Origin: Zymoseptoria tritici IPO323
Lineage: Eukaryota; Ascomycota; Dothideomycetes; Mycosphaerellales; Mycosphaerellaceae
DNA: 64,000 nt
Direction: 5' to 3'
Assembly: GCF_000219625.1 (NCBI RefSeq)
Contig: NC_018217.1
Coordinates: 2,294,001 to 2,358,000 of the forward strand
This document shows, piece after piece, positions 20,916 through 31,131 of this stretch. The number at the start of each line of letters is the position of its first letter. Position 1 is the stretch's first letter. The position numbers and the translations under genes are program-made. Below the pieces are notes generated by a model. The model saw only the letters and a list, made by a program, of their open reading frames with translations, made no database searches and had not been told where the DNA came from.

Positions 20916-22214
20916 GAATAAAAGAGAGAATGGGTGGGTTGGTGGAGGAGAAAAAAGTGAGCGAGGGGCAGCGTCGGAATTTTTGTAGCGCAGATTCGGA
21001 AAGGACAACTAGCGTGGGCTTGGCGGGGAGCGGAAGGACGAGAGCGATCACCGACCGACGGTGATTTTGATCCGTGGATTCGTGGGCAAGATCAGCGTTT
21101 CATTCGTGAAAGTCCGCGATAGGCCACGTTGTCCACGAGCTTGTGGCAATTCTTCTGCACTCTGATCACGGTGGATTATCAACATTTGCCACAGATCGCA
21201 CGCCTGTCTCAACAAAGTGCTCGCAACTTCAAACAGCAGCAAAACCGAGAGCGCACGTTTCTCCAAGACGCGCGACATGTATACGAATGCTTGAAGCGCC
21301 GTGTATTGAATACCACATCATTATACTATATTTTTGAAGCGCAGAACCAGCTCTCAGTCGTTGTCGCTTCTGTGGGCATCTTCTATGTTTCTTCATGAAA
21401 TCGCCAGATTCACGTACCTTGCAGGTCTTCTGCTCTCACATGTCAGACACGCGCACAAACAACAGATTGCCTTCTCGAGTTCTCTCATTCACTTCACGCT
21501 CTTGGCATATGGAGGTGGAGCACAGTAAACTTCGTGGCTGATTATCCTCCAAGCACTTCATTGGTTTCTTGCTTGTCTCCCGCTGACGTTTGTCACACGC
21601 TGACTTTGGCTGAGATACCTGCTCTCATCCGTGTCGCGGGTGATCACTATCTTCGCGAACATCCGTCACAAATACATGTGTCTTCCTCACAAGTATCGAC
21701 GTGGTGCTCGTCGGCTCGACTCCTCCAAGGGTCGTTCCGGCATCTAGTCCTCTCAACGAAAAACGATGGACAGGCAGGCCTCGCTCCAAGCCGATCAATA
21801 CCGTAGCGGCTTACCATTGATTAGCCGACCAGCCTTTTCCACTGCTCCAACCCTGACTTCACGTCGTCAGATGTTCTATTGACATGAGAATACTGTCGAG
21901 TCACATTCAGAAAGACTGTGCTGCTCATGGTCGTCCAATACCGCATCGCAAAGCGACATCAAGTGCCTGCGTGGCTGTCTCGGTGGCATCAAGAAGAAGT
22001 TGTACGCATGAAAGCAACTGGGTATTCGCACTCAAGATAATACTATTAGAACTTATCTCCTCGTGCGTCCTGTCCTGCACAGCCGTAATAATAATTCTAC
22101 AAGTCCGTCAGATCGTTCTCATCGTATACAACCGTAATTGCGCGACCCTAAGCATCTTTGCATATCCGCTGCTGTCCACTATGTCCTCTCTGCTGTGTCT
22201 TTCCTTTTTTTACT
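20916..22214. other. Intergenic, eEF3 promoter side
   Basis: About 1.3 kb holding the eEF3 5' leader and promoter and, at the right end, the 3' region of the next minus-strand gene. The small open frames on plus (up to 90 codons) have no recognisable content. Confidence 0.45.
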
Positions 22215-23609
22215 CTATCTACTCGCCGTTTCGTCATCCGACACCTCGTCCCGCCGTTCGGACCGCAATGGAAAAGACGCCTCTGCCAGATGCGATCTCC
22301 CACGAGAATCTGGTTCCATTGGAAGTGGAGAAGTTGGCATGGTGCGGAGACTCCTGACGCTTCCAGCTCGACTCCCGGCCGTCATACGACTCGGACTTCC
22401 CGGCCTACTCGACTGAGCCGAGTGTAATATCCTCGGACCGACGAGTTCGGAACTCACAATCTGTCCAGCGTAAGGTGAGGCGGTGATGACTGTGTTTGGC
22501 GATTTGAGAGGTGGTGGAACTGGACTTTCGGATCGGAAGAGTGGGTGGATGTGCAGTTGGTCCGGGACGCTGGTCTTGCGGACAATTGCTCGTGGAGCGA
22601 GTCTCGGAGAGCCATTATCTGATGTTGGCGAGTAGCGAGGTGTCGGGGATGATTCGTGTAGAGGACATTCTTCCGGAGATCGGTCGTCGGAGAAAGGGCC
22701 GTCCAAGGCGTCGGCTGGACTGACTGGCCGGCTGCCGGGGATGGTCTCTAGTGGTCTTCTGTTAAGACCTGGATCGTCGAGTTGACTTTCTACTGCTGAC
22801 GTGTCCCAGTTCTCAAAGTCGCTGTTGTTCCTCGTGTGATCGGTGCACGAGTCGGCGCGAGAGTACAGACTCCGTGAGTCCCTCGAAGCAAATGACGTTC
22901 CAAAGAGAAGCCTTGTTCGAGATGTCATGGGTCGCAATGAGTTGGACATCGACCGTTTGATCGATGATCCTGGACTGCTTGGTGACTTGCAGTGGGGTGG
23001 AGAGTCGGGCGCGGAAGCGGATCGATAGTGCGACGTTCTAGCGCTCAGCGATGTCAGAGTGAACGACGATGAACGTCGCTTATCCGATCGACTACCGGGC
23101 GAACTCGTTCGAACGGCGTCCTCTGGCGAGCTGACTGATGTGTTGTTGCTCGTCCGAGGCAGAACCAGGATATAGAAGGCAGTCTGAGGAATTACGCCAA
23201 TGGCACCAATGGCCAGGCCAAGGGCAGTCAGTTGTTGTTCGATCCGGTAGCCGGAGGGATTCCTCTCTGCTGCTTTCGTTTTCGTGATGGAGAACGTAAG
23301 CGCCAGTGTGATCAGGCTGAGTATTGTGCCCACGAAGCCGAGCACGGCAGCAGGAACAAGGGCAATCAGTATGAGCCGGCGTGAGACCCGGCGTAGGAAT
23401 AGCCAAAGACAGGCCACGAACGTGACCAAGGCGAAGAGTTCAAACGCAGACGCTGTCGCTGCAAGAGGAAGATTCGGGCCCTCTCTTAGTGTCCAAGTTG
23501 CTAGATGAACGACGACGGCGGTAGTTGCGATTTTCGTGACGCATGCCAGCGCTGCCGTTGTGAAGAAGACCAGTGTGGAACGATCGAAGGAACGAGTGAT
23601 GGGTGCCAT
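22215..23609 (-). CDS. Four-TM membrane protein with long Ser/Pro-rich cytoplasmic tail
   Basis: A single exon of 464 residues. Four hydrophobic segments fill the first 155 residues: about 13-36 (FFTTAALACVTKIATTAVVV), 48-71, 78-107 (LILIALVPAAVLGFVGTILS) and 128-152. A basic RRVSRR loop lies between the second and third. The remaining 300 residues are disordered and rich in Ser, Pro, Arg and Asp, with many SP and RxxS sites that suggest phosphorylation (for example SSPGSRSDKRRSSS, RPVSPADALDG). The architecture is common among uncharacterised plasma-membrane proteins of filamentous fungi. I do not recognise a named family. The start is the first ATG before the first TM segment. It is isolated, with 1.2-1.8 kb of empty sequence on each side. 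Confidence 0.75.
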   Translation of the reverse strand: MAPITRSFDRSTLVFFTTAALACVTKIATTAVVVHLATWTLREGPNLPLAATASAFELFALVTFVACLWLFLRRVSRRLILIALVPAAVLGFVGTILSLITLALTFSITKTKAAERNPSGYRIEQQLTALGLAIGAIGVIPQTAFYILVLPRTSNNTSVSSPEDAVRTSSPGSRSDKRRSSSFTLTSLSARTSHYRSASAPDSPPHCKSPSSPGSSIKRSMSNSLRPMTSRTRLLFGTSFASRDSRSLYSRADSCTDHTRNNSDFENWDTSAVESQLDDPGLNRRPLETIPGSRPVSPADALDGPFSDDRSPEECPLHESSPTPRYSPTSDNGSPRLAPRAIVRKTSVPDQLHIHPLFRSESPVPPPLKSPNTVITASPYAGQIVSSELVGPRILHSAQSSRPGSPSRMTAGSRAGSVRSLRTMPTSPLPMEPDSRGRSHLAEASFPLRSERRDEVSDDETASR

Positions 23610-25428
23610 GTGGATTGACCCGAAGAGAAGGCGTCGAGGGCGGACAAGAGAGATTCGCTGCTCTGGTCGTTGTAGGTTAAGACTCTGTTAGAGCAACCAG
23701 CGGCGTGGCATCGTAGAGCGCGTGCAGAGAGGAGCGTAGAAGTGGTGACAGTGAAGGGACTTCGGAGAAGAAGGCGGAGACGTGGACGCCGAGAAGGGTT
23801 GCGGGGATGGTAGTACCAATTGTTTGACGACGACAGAACGCGAGAATGAAGCGAACGTGTGTTGTTGTTCGCGCACTGCTCGAAGTGGGAGGCGGGCTGC
23901 GGTACTTCCAGGAGCTACTCGACGCAGGGACACAAGACCACACGAGAAGTGTTCCACAGCGCTGCTGACAGTAACCATGTACTTGTAGCACCCTGGCTCA
24001 GCCGCTTCTCGAGTCTCGATCTGTTTGGCGATTACGACACGCAGCTCGGGACCCGGGGAGTGATTTTTTCGATTCGGACAAGGTTGATGCGGGCAACGAT
24101 GCAGTCTAAAAGTAGTGATTCGGGGTATAGTAAACGGAGGGAAACAAACGAAAAGAAACACGCCAACGAGAGACTATACAAACCGACCACGAGGCAGGCG
24201 TGGTCTTGTGGAGATGGCAGCGCAAGTCCCGCGTTTGATGAAAGGATGACATCTCGACAAAGGGCCGCATTGGTGAAATGGCTGATGTTACAGGGTTGAT
24301 GCTGGTATAGACGGTGGTCCGCAAGATCCGCACGCAAATTTAAACAGCCACACGGCAAGCGAGACTTGGATGAACGCTGTTGAAACGCGTGCCTGGAAGT
24401 GCCTGCATCTGGCGTCCGCTTGGGCGATGACGGCATGGGGCGCCATTGGGTAGACCTTATGTGTTATAGGGTCTTCATATCGTGCCGTCTTGTTCTTCCG
24501 AAAAGGTTCCGCGAGGCATGCCAGCAAAGCGAAGCACGACAGGGCGTCAGCGACGGTGTCCATCCAGAATCGGTTGAGAGCAATAATGAGCATCTGCTGC
24601 AGCAGGGCTGTTGTGACGCGCTGGGGCCAAGCTTCAGAAATAGGATAATTTGTGAAACAGCTGAAGTTCCACGAACCAGGGAACCTCTAGGCAATGCCAA
24701 AACAGACTCCGAGCTCGATTGACAGCCTCCGACAATGGCAAACCGTATCGTGGAAAGATGGAGGGTGTCATACTTGCCGATTTTCCCGACGATACGATTG
24801 AGGTGGTGTCGATGGATGTGCTGGGACAGGCATCTTATAGGTGTCTATTCGTGTCCGGTGCGCGCGTGGGAAAGCTGTGCTGCGCGGTCACGTCGGACGA
24901 GAAGTGAAGGAGGGCAGCACGAGTCCGAGGTACTGTCCCGCGTGGGCGCTGCCCGATCCAATAGCGCGCACGCGAAGGACATTCAATAGATATGTCGCTG
25001 CCGGGTGTGTTGCTGTAACCTTGACTCCGAGGCGAAGAGAAAGCTTCGTGTTTCGGCGCCTGCGCTTCGCTTCATCGCTGACAGCTGTCGATACGACGAG
25101 ATCTCTTTCGACAGCTTCTGAGGAAATTGATACAACAGAATCTCCAGTGAGTCGACGTGTCGATAGTGTGGGGCGGGACAGCCTTTTCATGCACTGCGCG
25201 AATTGGACGAGTCGAGTCGTGACATTTCAAAGTTTGGTAGAACATTCACCACATCGTCATTCCAGGTTTCTCGCGTGGCAGTTACCTTAGTCACTCCGTC
25301 CCGTCACCTCCAAATGGGCCTGCCACTTTCTCACTCGATGGTCGATATCCCACGCATGAACATCCACCTTGATCCTAAGATCCAACAGCATCTTTTTCGT
25401 CGCATGCGCGACTCGATCATAGATCATC
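23610..25428. other. Intergenic, 1.8 kb without a supported gene
   Basis: Several open frames of 100-157 codons occur on both strands (for example 24288-24593 minus, 24032-24436 minus, 24841-25290 plus). None shows a domain, a plausible intron structure or a family match. They overlap one another, as chance frames do in GC-rich DNA. Confidence 0.5.
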
Positions 25429-26409
25429 ATGGCAGAAGCGGCGCGCTGTTATCTTCTTGAGCTGCCTATCGAGTTAAGGTCCGCGATCCTCGACTACGCT
25501 TCTCCCAGCTACCGCACAGTCACAGTTGGCATAGCAGGTCTTGAAGGCAAGCGTGCGGACCTCGTCTACAGACAGTATGGCCGCGGCAGATCTCCCTTTC
25601 CAGGCATTCCGGTCTACAGCGAGGCCGTTGTTGAGCGCAAGTACGATGCCTCTCTCCTCTCCACGACTGACGCGAAGACCCTCCATTTGACGTCAACCAC
25701 GCCCGATCCGACAGAAGACACACAGCTCGAGACTGGCCACAAGTCACTCATCTTGGTCAACAAGCAAATCAACAACGAGCTGAAGCGTCACTTCGCGCTC
25801 AAGACCCGAAGACAAACAGATCTCTTCATCCAATACCCGCACGGTTTACATGTTTTACAAAGCGGCGCACCACAGCTGCTTCGACGATCGCGAACGGTCC
25901 ACATCGCCGGCACGTACAAACCTCATGAGTTCTCCGTGCAACATGCGGCGCGCTTGCCTGGCCATACCGCAGAGCCAGGTTGGAAACTACAAGGCGATGT
26001 CCTCGTGGACACGGCGAAAGAGCTGGAACAGCTGGTGCGGACGATGTTCAAAAGCAAGTCATCACCTCCTAGCTTCGAGAAGCTCGAGATGCGCATCTAC
26101 TTCCCGGGTAACAACTCCCTCGGCGTGCCATGGTGCGACGACGACTCGCCCATCGCTGTGGCGCTGAGAAATGTCGGCCCTGTACGGATCGAGCTGGAGT
26201 CATGGCGCGGAAACGAGGGAAACGCCGTCTTTTTGATCGCATATCCGAATGGGACTGGGAGAAGATGTGTCACTCAGAGCTATCATCGACTTCGGGAGGG
26301 CAGTCGCGGCCAACCTGAACCAGGCAGCTGTGTGATCAATCCAGACTGGCCAGGCTCGAGCAAGCTAGACGAATCTGCTACGCCGGCTCCTCGAATCGCT
26401 GGGTCGTGA
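25429..26409 (+). CDS. F-box-like hypothetical protein
   Basis: A single exon of 326 residues. The N-terminus (YLLELPIELRSAILDYASPS) has the LPxELRxxIxxY pattern of short degenerate F-box motifs found in many fungal proteins. A second recurring feature of that group is the LILVNKQINNELKRHF block (around residues 109-124), equivalent to LLxVCRxIxxEA. The rest, including FEKLEMRIYFPG and a WRGNEG segment, has no recognised domain. If the F-box is real, the protein could link Skp1/Cul1 ubiquitin ligases to an unknown substrate; many of these proteins have no proven role. It lies upstream of the acyl-CoA synthetase on the same strand with 415 bp between stop and start. Confidence 0.68.
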   Translation: MAEAARCYLLELPIELRSAILDYASPSYRTVTVGIAGLEGKRADLVYRQYGRGRSPFPGIPVYSEAVVERKYDASLLSTTDAKTLHLTSTTPDPTEDTQLETGHKSLILVNKQINNELKRHFALKTRRQTDLFIQYPHGLHVLQSGAPQLLRRSRTVHIAGTYKPHEFSVQHAARLPGHTAEPGWKLQGDVLVDTAKELEQLVRTMFKSKSSPPSFEKLEMRIYFPGNNSLGVPWCDDDSPIAVALRNVGPVRIELESWRGNEGNAVFLIAYPNGTGRRCVTQSYHRLREGSRGQPEPGSCVINPDWPGSSKLDESATPAPRIAGS

Positions 26410-26824
26410 GGATCGCGATGCGAGCTGCGACATGATTGACGATGGTACTCGGATGTGCGCTCATCTGAACGGCACGATGAAGCGAATGAACTCATGATTG
26501 AGTGGACGCTGTAGATTTTCAGAGCTCCGAGGTGATGTGAACCCCGCGCAGAGGTTCTGCAACCCGAGCTTCTCTTGGTAGGTCATAATGGACAATTTCA
26601 CTTTTCCTTCTATCAGATCTTCTATTTGCAGCATTCAAGGTCGTATGCTGTCTCTGATGTGTGGTTCCTGGTTTCAAGCTCTCATCCTCAGCACAGCTGA
26701 CGACAAGCACCTTGGTTGTGGACGTACAGAATTGCTGTTGAAGAAGTCCTCCACAAGAGCTATACTACAACACAAGAGACATTGCAGAAGCATACAGAAC
26801 ATCACACCTGCCACTGATTTCACA

Positions 26825-29220
26825 ATGCATCCTCAAGACCAAGCCAACCAACAGATCCTTTCTGACCCAACGACCTTCTGGTCCCACCATGCCAAACAAA
26901 TCACATGGATTAGGCAGCCCCGCGCAGTGCTCGAGCAATACACCCAAACACTCCCCTCCGGCGTCTCCCACCCATCATGGACCTGGTTTCCCGATGGTGA
27001 ACTAAATACCTGTTACAACTGCGTGGATCGCCACCTAGAGGCTGGACGCGGCGACGAGACAGCAGGGTTTTGGCACTCGGAAGTTGCGGGTCAGAGGGAG
27101 AAGTTCACTTATGGAAGGCTCTTGAGGGAGGTGGAGACACTGGCGGGAGTGCTGAGGGGTTTCGGGGTTGGTAAGGGGGACACGGTGGTGATTTATAGTG
27201 AGTCTTGAGAGAGGCTATGTGGAACGGGAGCGATGTGCTGATGGCAGGATTTAGTGCCGATGATTCCGCAGGCCTTGTTTGCTATGTTGGCTTCTGCCCG
27301 TGAGTCGTCTCAAGCCTGTAGAGATTGGAATGGTTGACTGATGATACGCGAACAGGCTTAGGCGCTGTGCACGCTGTGGTATTTGGTGGCTTCGGCGCTT
27401 ATGCCCTCGCACAGCGTATCGATCAGAGCAACAATCCTAAAGTCATCTTGACAGCTTCGTGTGGTCTCGAGGGACCTATCAAGAAGGTACTTATCAGCTG
27501 TGCATGGTTATCTGGACAATAGACTAACGATTCATCGAAAGATCGATTACCAACCGCTAGTCCGCGGTGCTCTCAGGATGTGCAAAGCCCGGCCCAACAA
27601 AGTGCTCGTCTGGCAGCGTTCCGAACTCCACTGGCCGGGTGGAATGGACAAGTCGAAGTCCGAAGTCGACTGGGAGCAAGCCGTGACTCAGGCCGCTCGC
27701 GAAGGTGTCACTGCTGAATGCGTACCCGTGCGAAGCGAGGATCCACTGTACATCATTTACACGAGCGGTACGACAGGAGCACCGAAAGGCGTGCTGCGTG
27801 ATAATGGTGGCCACGCCGTCGGTTTGTTGCAGTGCATTCGCTGTACCTCCGGCGTGCGAGGACCAGGCGATATATCGCTCGGTGTATCGGACATCGGATG
27901 GGTAACCGGACACTCCTTTGTGCTTTATGGACCGCTGATGGCGGGATCAGCGATCGTTCTGTTCGAAGGTAAACCCGTCGGGACACCGGACGCTGGTATT
28001 GTTTGGAGACTCGTGGAAGAGTACAATATCAACATCATTTTCACTGCTCCAACAGCGCTACGAGCGATTCGAAGAGCGGACCAGGACCTGACATTTTTGA
28101 AGGAAGTCGGGGATAGAGGAGGACTGAGATCGTTGCGAGCCCTTTGGCTGACGGGCGAACGATCACAGCCGGCTGTCGTTGAGACGTACGTTAACGATTC
28201 TCCTTCCACAACATCGACTGACATTACGCAGATTCCAACACAAGCTCGACGACTATGCAGCCAAAGGTGCTATCATCAACGACAATTGGGGTCTCAGCGA
28301 ACAAGGCGTACTTCTAAGCTGCACGGCTCTGATCCCAGCCGCCGGTCTCGATGCATCCAATACGGAATTCATCCCAGGCGCCGCCAAAAAGGTCATTCCC
28401 GGCTGTGCTGGAACCGGAATGCCAGGCATGGACATACACTGCGTTGACGACGATGGAAATGATGTGCCGCCAGGTACAATGGGGAACATGGTGCTGGGAT
28501 TGCCGCTGTCGCCCTCTTCATTCCGGACGCTGTGGGGTGATGCCGAGAGATTCTATACGAGTTACTTGAAGCGATTTGAAAATCGGTGGTTCGATACAGG
28601 CGATGCAGGACTGATTACTGAGGAGGGTTACGTGCAAATCATGAGTCGGTCGGACGATGTTATCAATGTGGCTGGCCACCGACTGAGTACTGGTAAGAGA
28701 ACAGCCGCGGATTCATGCTGAGTGGTCTAGAGCTGACATTGATTCTACAGGCGCCATCGAACAAGCAATCTCAGCTCATCCAGCTGTAGCCGAATGCTGC
28801 GTGATTGGCAAGCCGGATGAGCTAAAAGGCCACCTCCCGCTGGGTTTCGTGGTGACCTTCTCGCCGCAGGATGAAGGTCAACTCTTCAAAGAAGTCCAGG
28901 CACTGGTACGAGAACAGCAGGGAAGCATCGCTAGTCTAGGCGGAATCATTACTGCTAAGCAAGGCGACAATCTTATACCTAAGACTCGTTCTGGTAAGAT
29001 GCTCCGACGAAACCTGAAAGAGATTGTGGAAAATGCGTACAGTGGTGAGATTGAAAAGGAAGTGAATGTTCCTGCGGTATGTCGCGACCTTGCACTGCGT
29101 TCTGCAATTATTGATACTAACATGCTACAGACTATCGAAGACTTCGCCGCTGTCGACATTGCTCGCAGAGCGATCAAGGCCTATGTCGACTCCGAGCAGG
29201 GCCCGAAAGCAAAATTATAG
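26825..29220 (+). CDS. Acyl-CoA synthetase, ACSS3-like, with peroxisomal C-terminus
   Basis: Seven exons (26825-27197, 27255-27299, 27356-27486, 27542-28185, 28232-28692, 28751-29076, 29131-29220) give 689 residues, the usual length for ACSS3. All introns are GT-AG and 46-58 bp. The N-terminal ACAS_N region contains FWSHHAKQITWIRQP and ELNTCYNCVDRHLEAG. AMP-binding motifs follow: YTSGTTGAPKGV (about 256-267), GWVTGHSFVLYGPL, a DNWGLSEQG motif (about 413-421), WFDTGDAGLITEEGY, the hinge GHRLSTG, and the catalytic lysine in SGKML (about 631). The enzyme should activate a short or medium acid to its CoA ester via acyl-AMP. The usual WWQTE motif reads WGLSE, so the acyl-pocket tryptophan is glycine. 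The protein ends KAKL, a PTS1-type signal. The stop directly abuts the stop of the next gene on the other strand. Confidence 0.9.
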
Positions 29221-30603
29221 AAGGTTAGACAGCGAACCCCGAAGAGACACCTGCCGCTTGGCTCCTGAGAGATACCCGGCCTTGATTGTCTCTCGCCCAA
29301 GTTTCAACAAGCTGCGTTCATCCTGCCATTCACGCAGACACATCATCGCAGCCCGTGTGTGTTTCGCAGCTCCATGCTCGCCATCGTGTCTGTGCTGCTC
29401 CATCGCACGTTTGATCCAGGCATCCTCCCGGTGTTTTGACAGCATCGGCGTTCCGAGAATGGTCGATGCGTCGGCTGCCTTCCACACCAACGTCCACGAT
29501 CGATAATCAAGGTGGAACCCTTTCGGCCACACCTTGGCCAGCCTGATATCCAAATCCTCCACTCCCGACTTCCGGATCTCCTCCCGAATATTCCGCAGCT
29601 CAAACTGCCTCAAATTTCCACTCTCGGTCAATCTTGCTTCCGTCCTCACCGCGCGATACTTCTCGACCGCGAGTTCCACCACACCAGCTCTCGAGCCCAG
29701 AATAGCCTGCCGAGGCGTATCGTCCAATGCTTCCACTTCCAGTCGGATCTCCTGTAGCCTCTCCAAGGACGGCGCATTCAATAACCTCTGCAGCCACTCC
29801 TCCCGAACATCTATTCCACGCCCTTCCTCAACGAGCCACAAATCGGTATGTCGCACCGTAATCGTCAAAACCCTCGGACACGCTCCGGAAACACCCAGCA
29901 GAATCGGGAGGTACTCCACGGCCTTATTCTCCAACCACCACATCGAAGCGAAGAGCCTTAGGTGCTCAAAGTTGCGACGGTTGTTGGGCGTAAATGTAGT
30001 GAGCAGCTTCCATAACCGCGCGTCCTCATCTGCCGGTGAGAGTTTCGTCCACTCTTGTCCGGCGTCGGAGTACACGCTGCAAAACCAGAAGCGATGCTCG
30101 AAGTTCCGAAGAGGTAGAGCGTTGGCCTCCAACCAAGCTCGGCGACATGTTCGGAGGAGGGAGGTAGAGACTCTTTGTTTCTTGAAGCGACCGGGTTGAG
30201 CGGCAACTCGGCCTCCAGAGATGCTGTTGTGGTTCGGATCGTCGTGGGATGATGTTGCGAATTCAAAGATGAGACGGCGTAGTTCTTGCGGGAGCTGGAA
30301 TAGTGGCGACTGCTGTTGCCAGTCACACTTGGCCAGGCTTGCGGATCGAGGTGAGGTTCCGATGGTGATGGGAAATCTGGTCTTGGTCTCCAGTTCCTCG
30401 ATGAGGGATGGTTGACTGGCGAGCTTGGGTTTGTGATCGATTTGCATCGGTAGCTTGTATCCGCTCGAACTTTGTGTCGTGAGTCGGTAGAAGCTTGAGT
30501 TCGAGTCATTCTTGTTCGCTTTGAGACTCGCTTGTCGATTGATCAAGTCTCGAATGCGTCGAACTTTCGGCGAAGTTGTGGTCGGCTGAGAAAAGTACGA
30601 CAT
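29215..30603 (-). CDS. F-box-like hypothetical protein
   Basis: A single exon of 462 residues. After a 95-residue Ser/Lys-rich N-terminal region comes LFQLPQELRRLIFEFATSS, a short F-box-like motif, followed by VSTSLLRTCRRAWLEANALPL, the equivalent of the LLxVCRxIxxEA helix of many fungal proteins of this type. The middle, with LWKLLTTFTPNNRRNFEHLRLFAS and RVLTITVRHTDLWLVEEG, is the region where related proteins carry their variable domain. I know no function. It is similar in style to the protein at 25429-26409 but not a close copy, so the acyl-CoA synthetase gene is flanked by two F-box-like genes. Its stop codon (bases 29215-29217) lies immediately before the opposite-strand stop. Confidence 0.75.
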   Translation of the reverse strand: MSYFSQPTTTSPKVRRIRDLINRQASLKANKNDSNSSFYRLTTQSSSGYKLPMQIDHKPKLASQPSLIEELETKTRFPITIGTSPRSASLAKCDWQQQSPLFQLPQELRRLIFEFATSSHDDPNHNSISGGRVAAQPGRFKKQRVSTSLLRTCRRAWLEANALPLRNFEHRFWFCSVYSDAGQEWTKLSPADEDARLWKLLTTFTPNNRRNFEHLRLFASMWWLENKAVEYLPILLGVSGACPRVLTITVRHTDLWLVEEGRGIDVREEWLQRLLNAPSLERLQEIRLEVEALDDTPRQAILGSRAGVVELAVEKYRAVRTEARLTESGNLRQFELRNIREEIRKSGVEDLDIRLAKVWPKGFHLDYRSWTLVWKAADASTILGTPMLSKHREDAWIKRAMEQHRHDGEHGAAKHTRAAMMCLREWQDERSLLKLGRETIKAGYLSGAKRQVSLRGSLSNLL

Positions 30604-31131
30604 TTCGGCGACGTGAATGAGTGATCACTTCTGTGGAACGCAGCAAATCTTACAAGTTGAAGGAACGGAACAGACTACGTATAACATGATATATATTAAT
30701 CGAGCAGGCCTCCGCCCACCATCAGCACCACCTTACGTGCGAGGCTGGCGGAATCTGTGAAGTGCCCAATTGGGTTCCGACTCTGACGTGGCTGTGGTCG
30801 GGTCGGGCGCCCGAGACAAGGTTCTTCCTGGGATCAGGCTTCGAACTGGCGGTCTAGCCACACCAATTGTTGCCAGGCGACAACATGATCTCTGTTGCTC
30901 AGGAAGCCGCTCTCGACGAGTCTGTGTGACAAACTGACGGTAAAAGTTGGACCGTGGTCAGCGGAGTCATTCTATTCACTTGAGTCGAAGATTGCTGCTG
31001 CCTCTTGCGGCTAGCGGAAACCGTCCTATCGTAGCAATAGCTTGGCACGCACGTGCCTCTTCACCATAACGAGAGCTAGTCTTTCCACCAACATCGCTTC
31101 CTTGTCAATAGTGCAACCCTTTTTCAACCTC
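30604..31131. other. Intergenic, no gene recognised
   Basis: Contains the promoter of the F-box-like gene on the left and the 3' flank of the ankyrin gene on the right. No tRNA, repeat or open frame of note. Confidence 0.45.

Noticed and set aside
24288..24593. 101-codon frame on minus with a few protein-like stretches
   Set aside because: No homology known to me, overlapped by equally long frames in other phases; probably chance.
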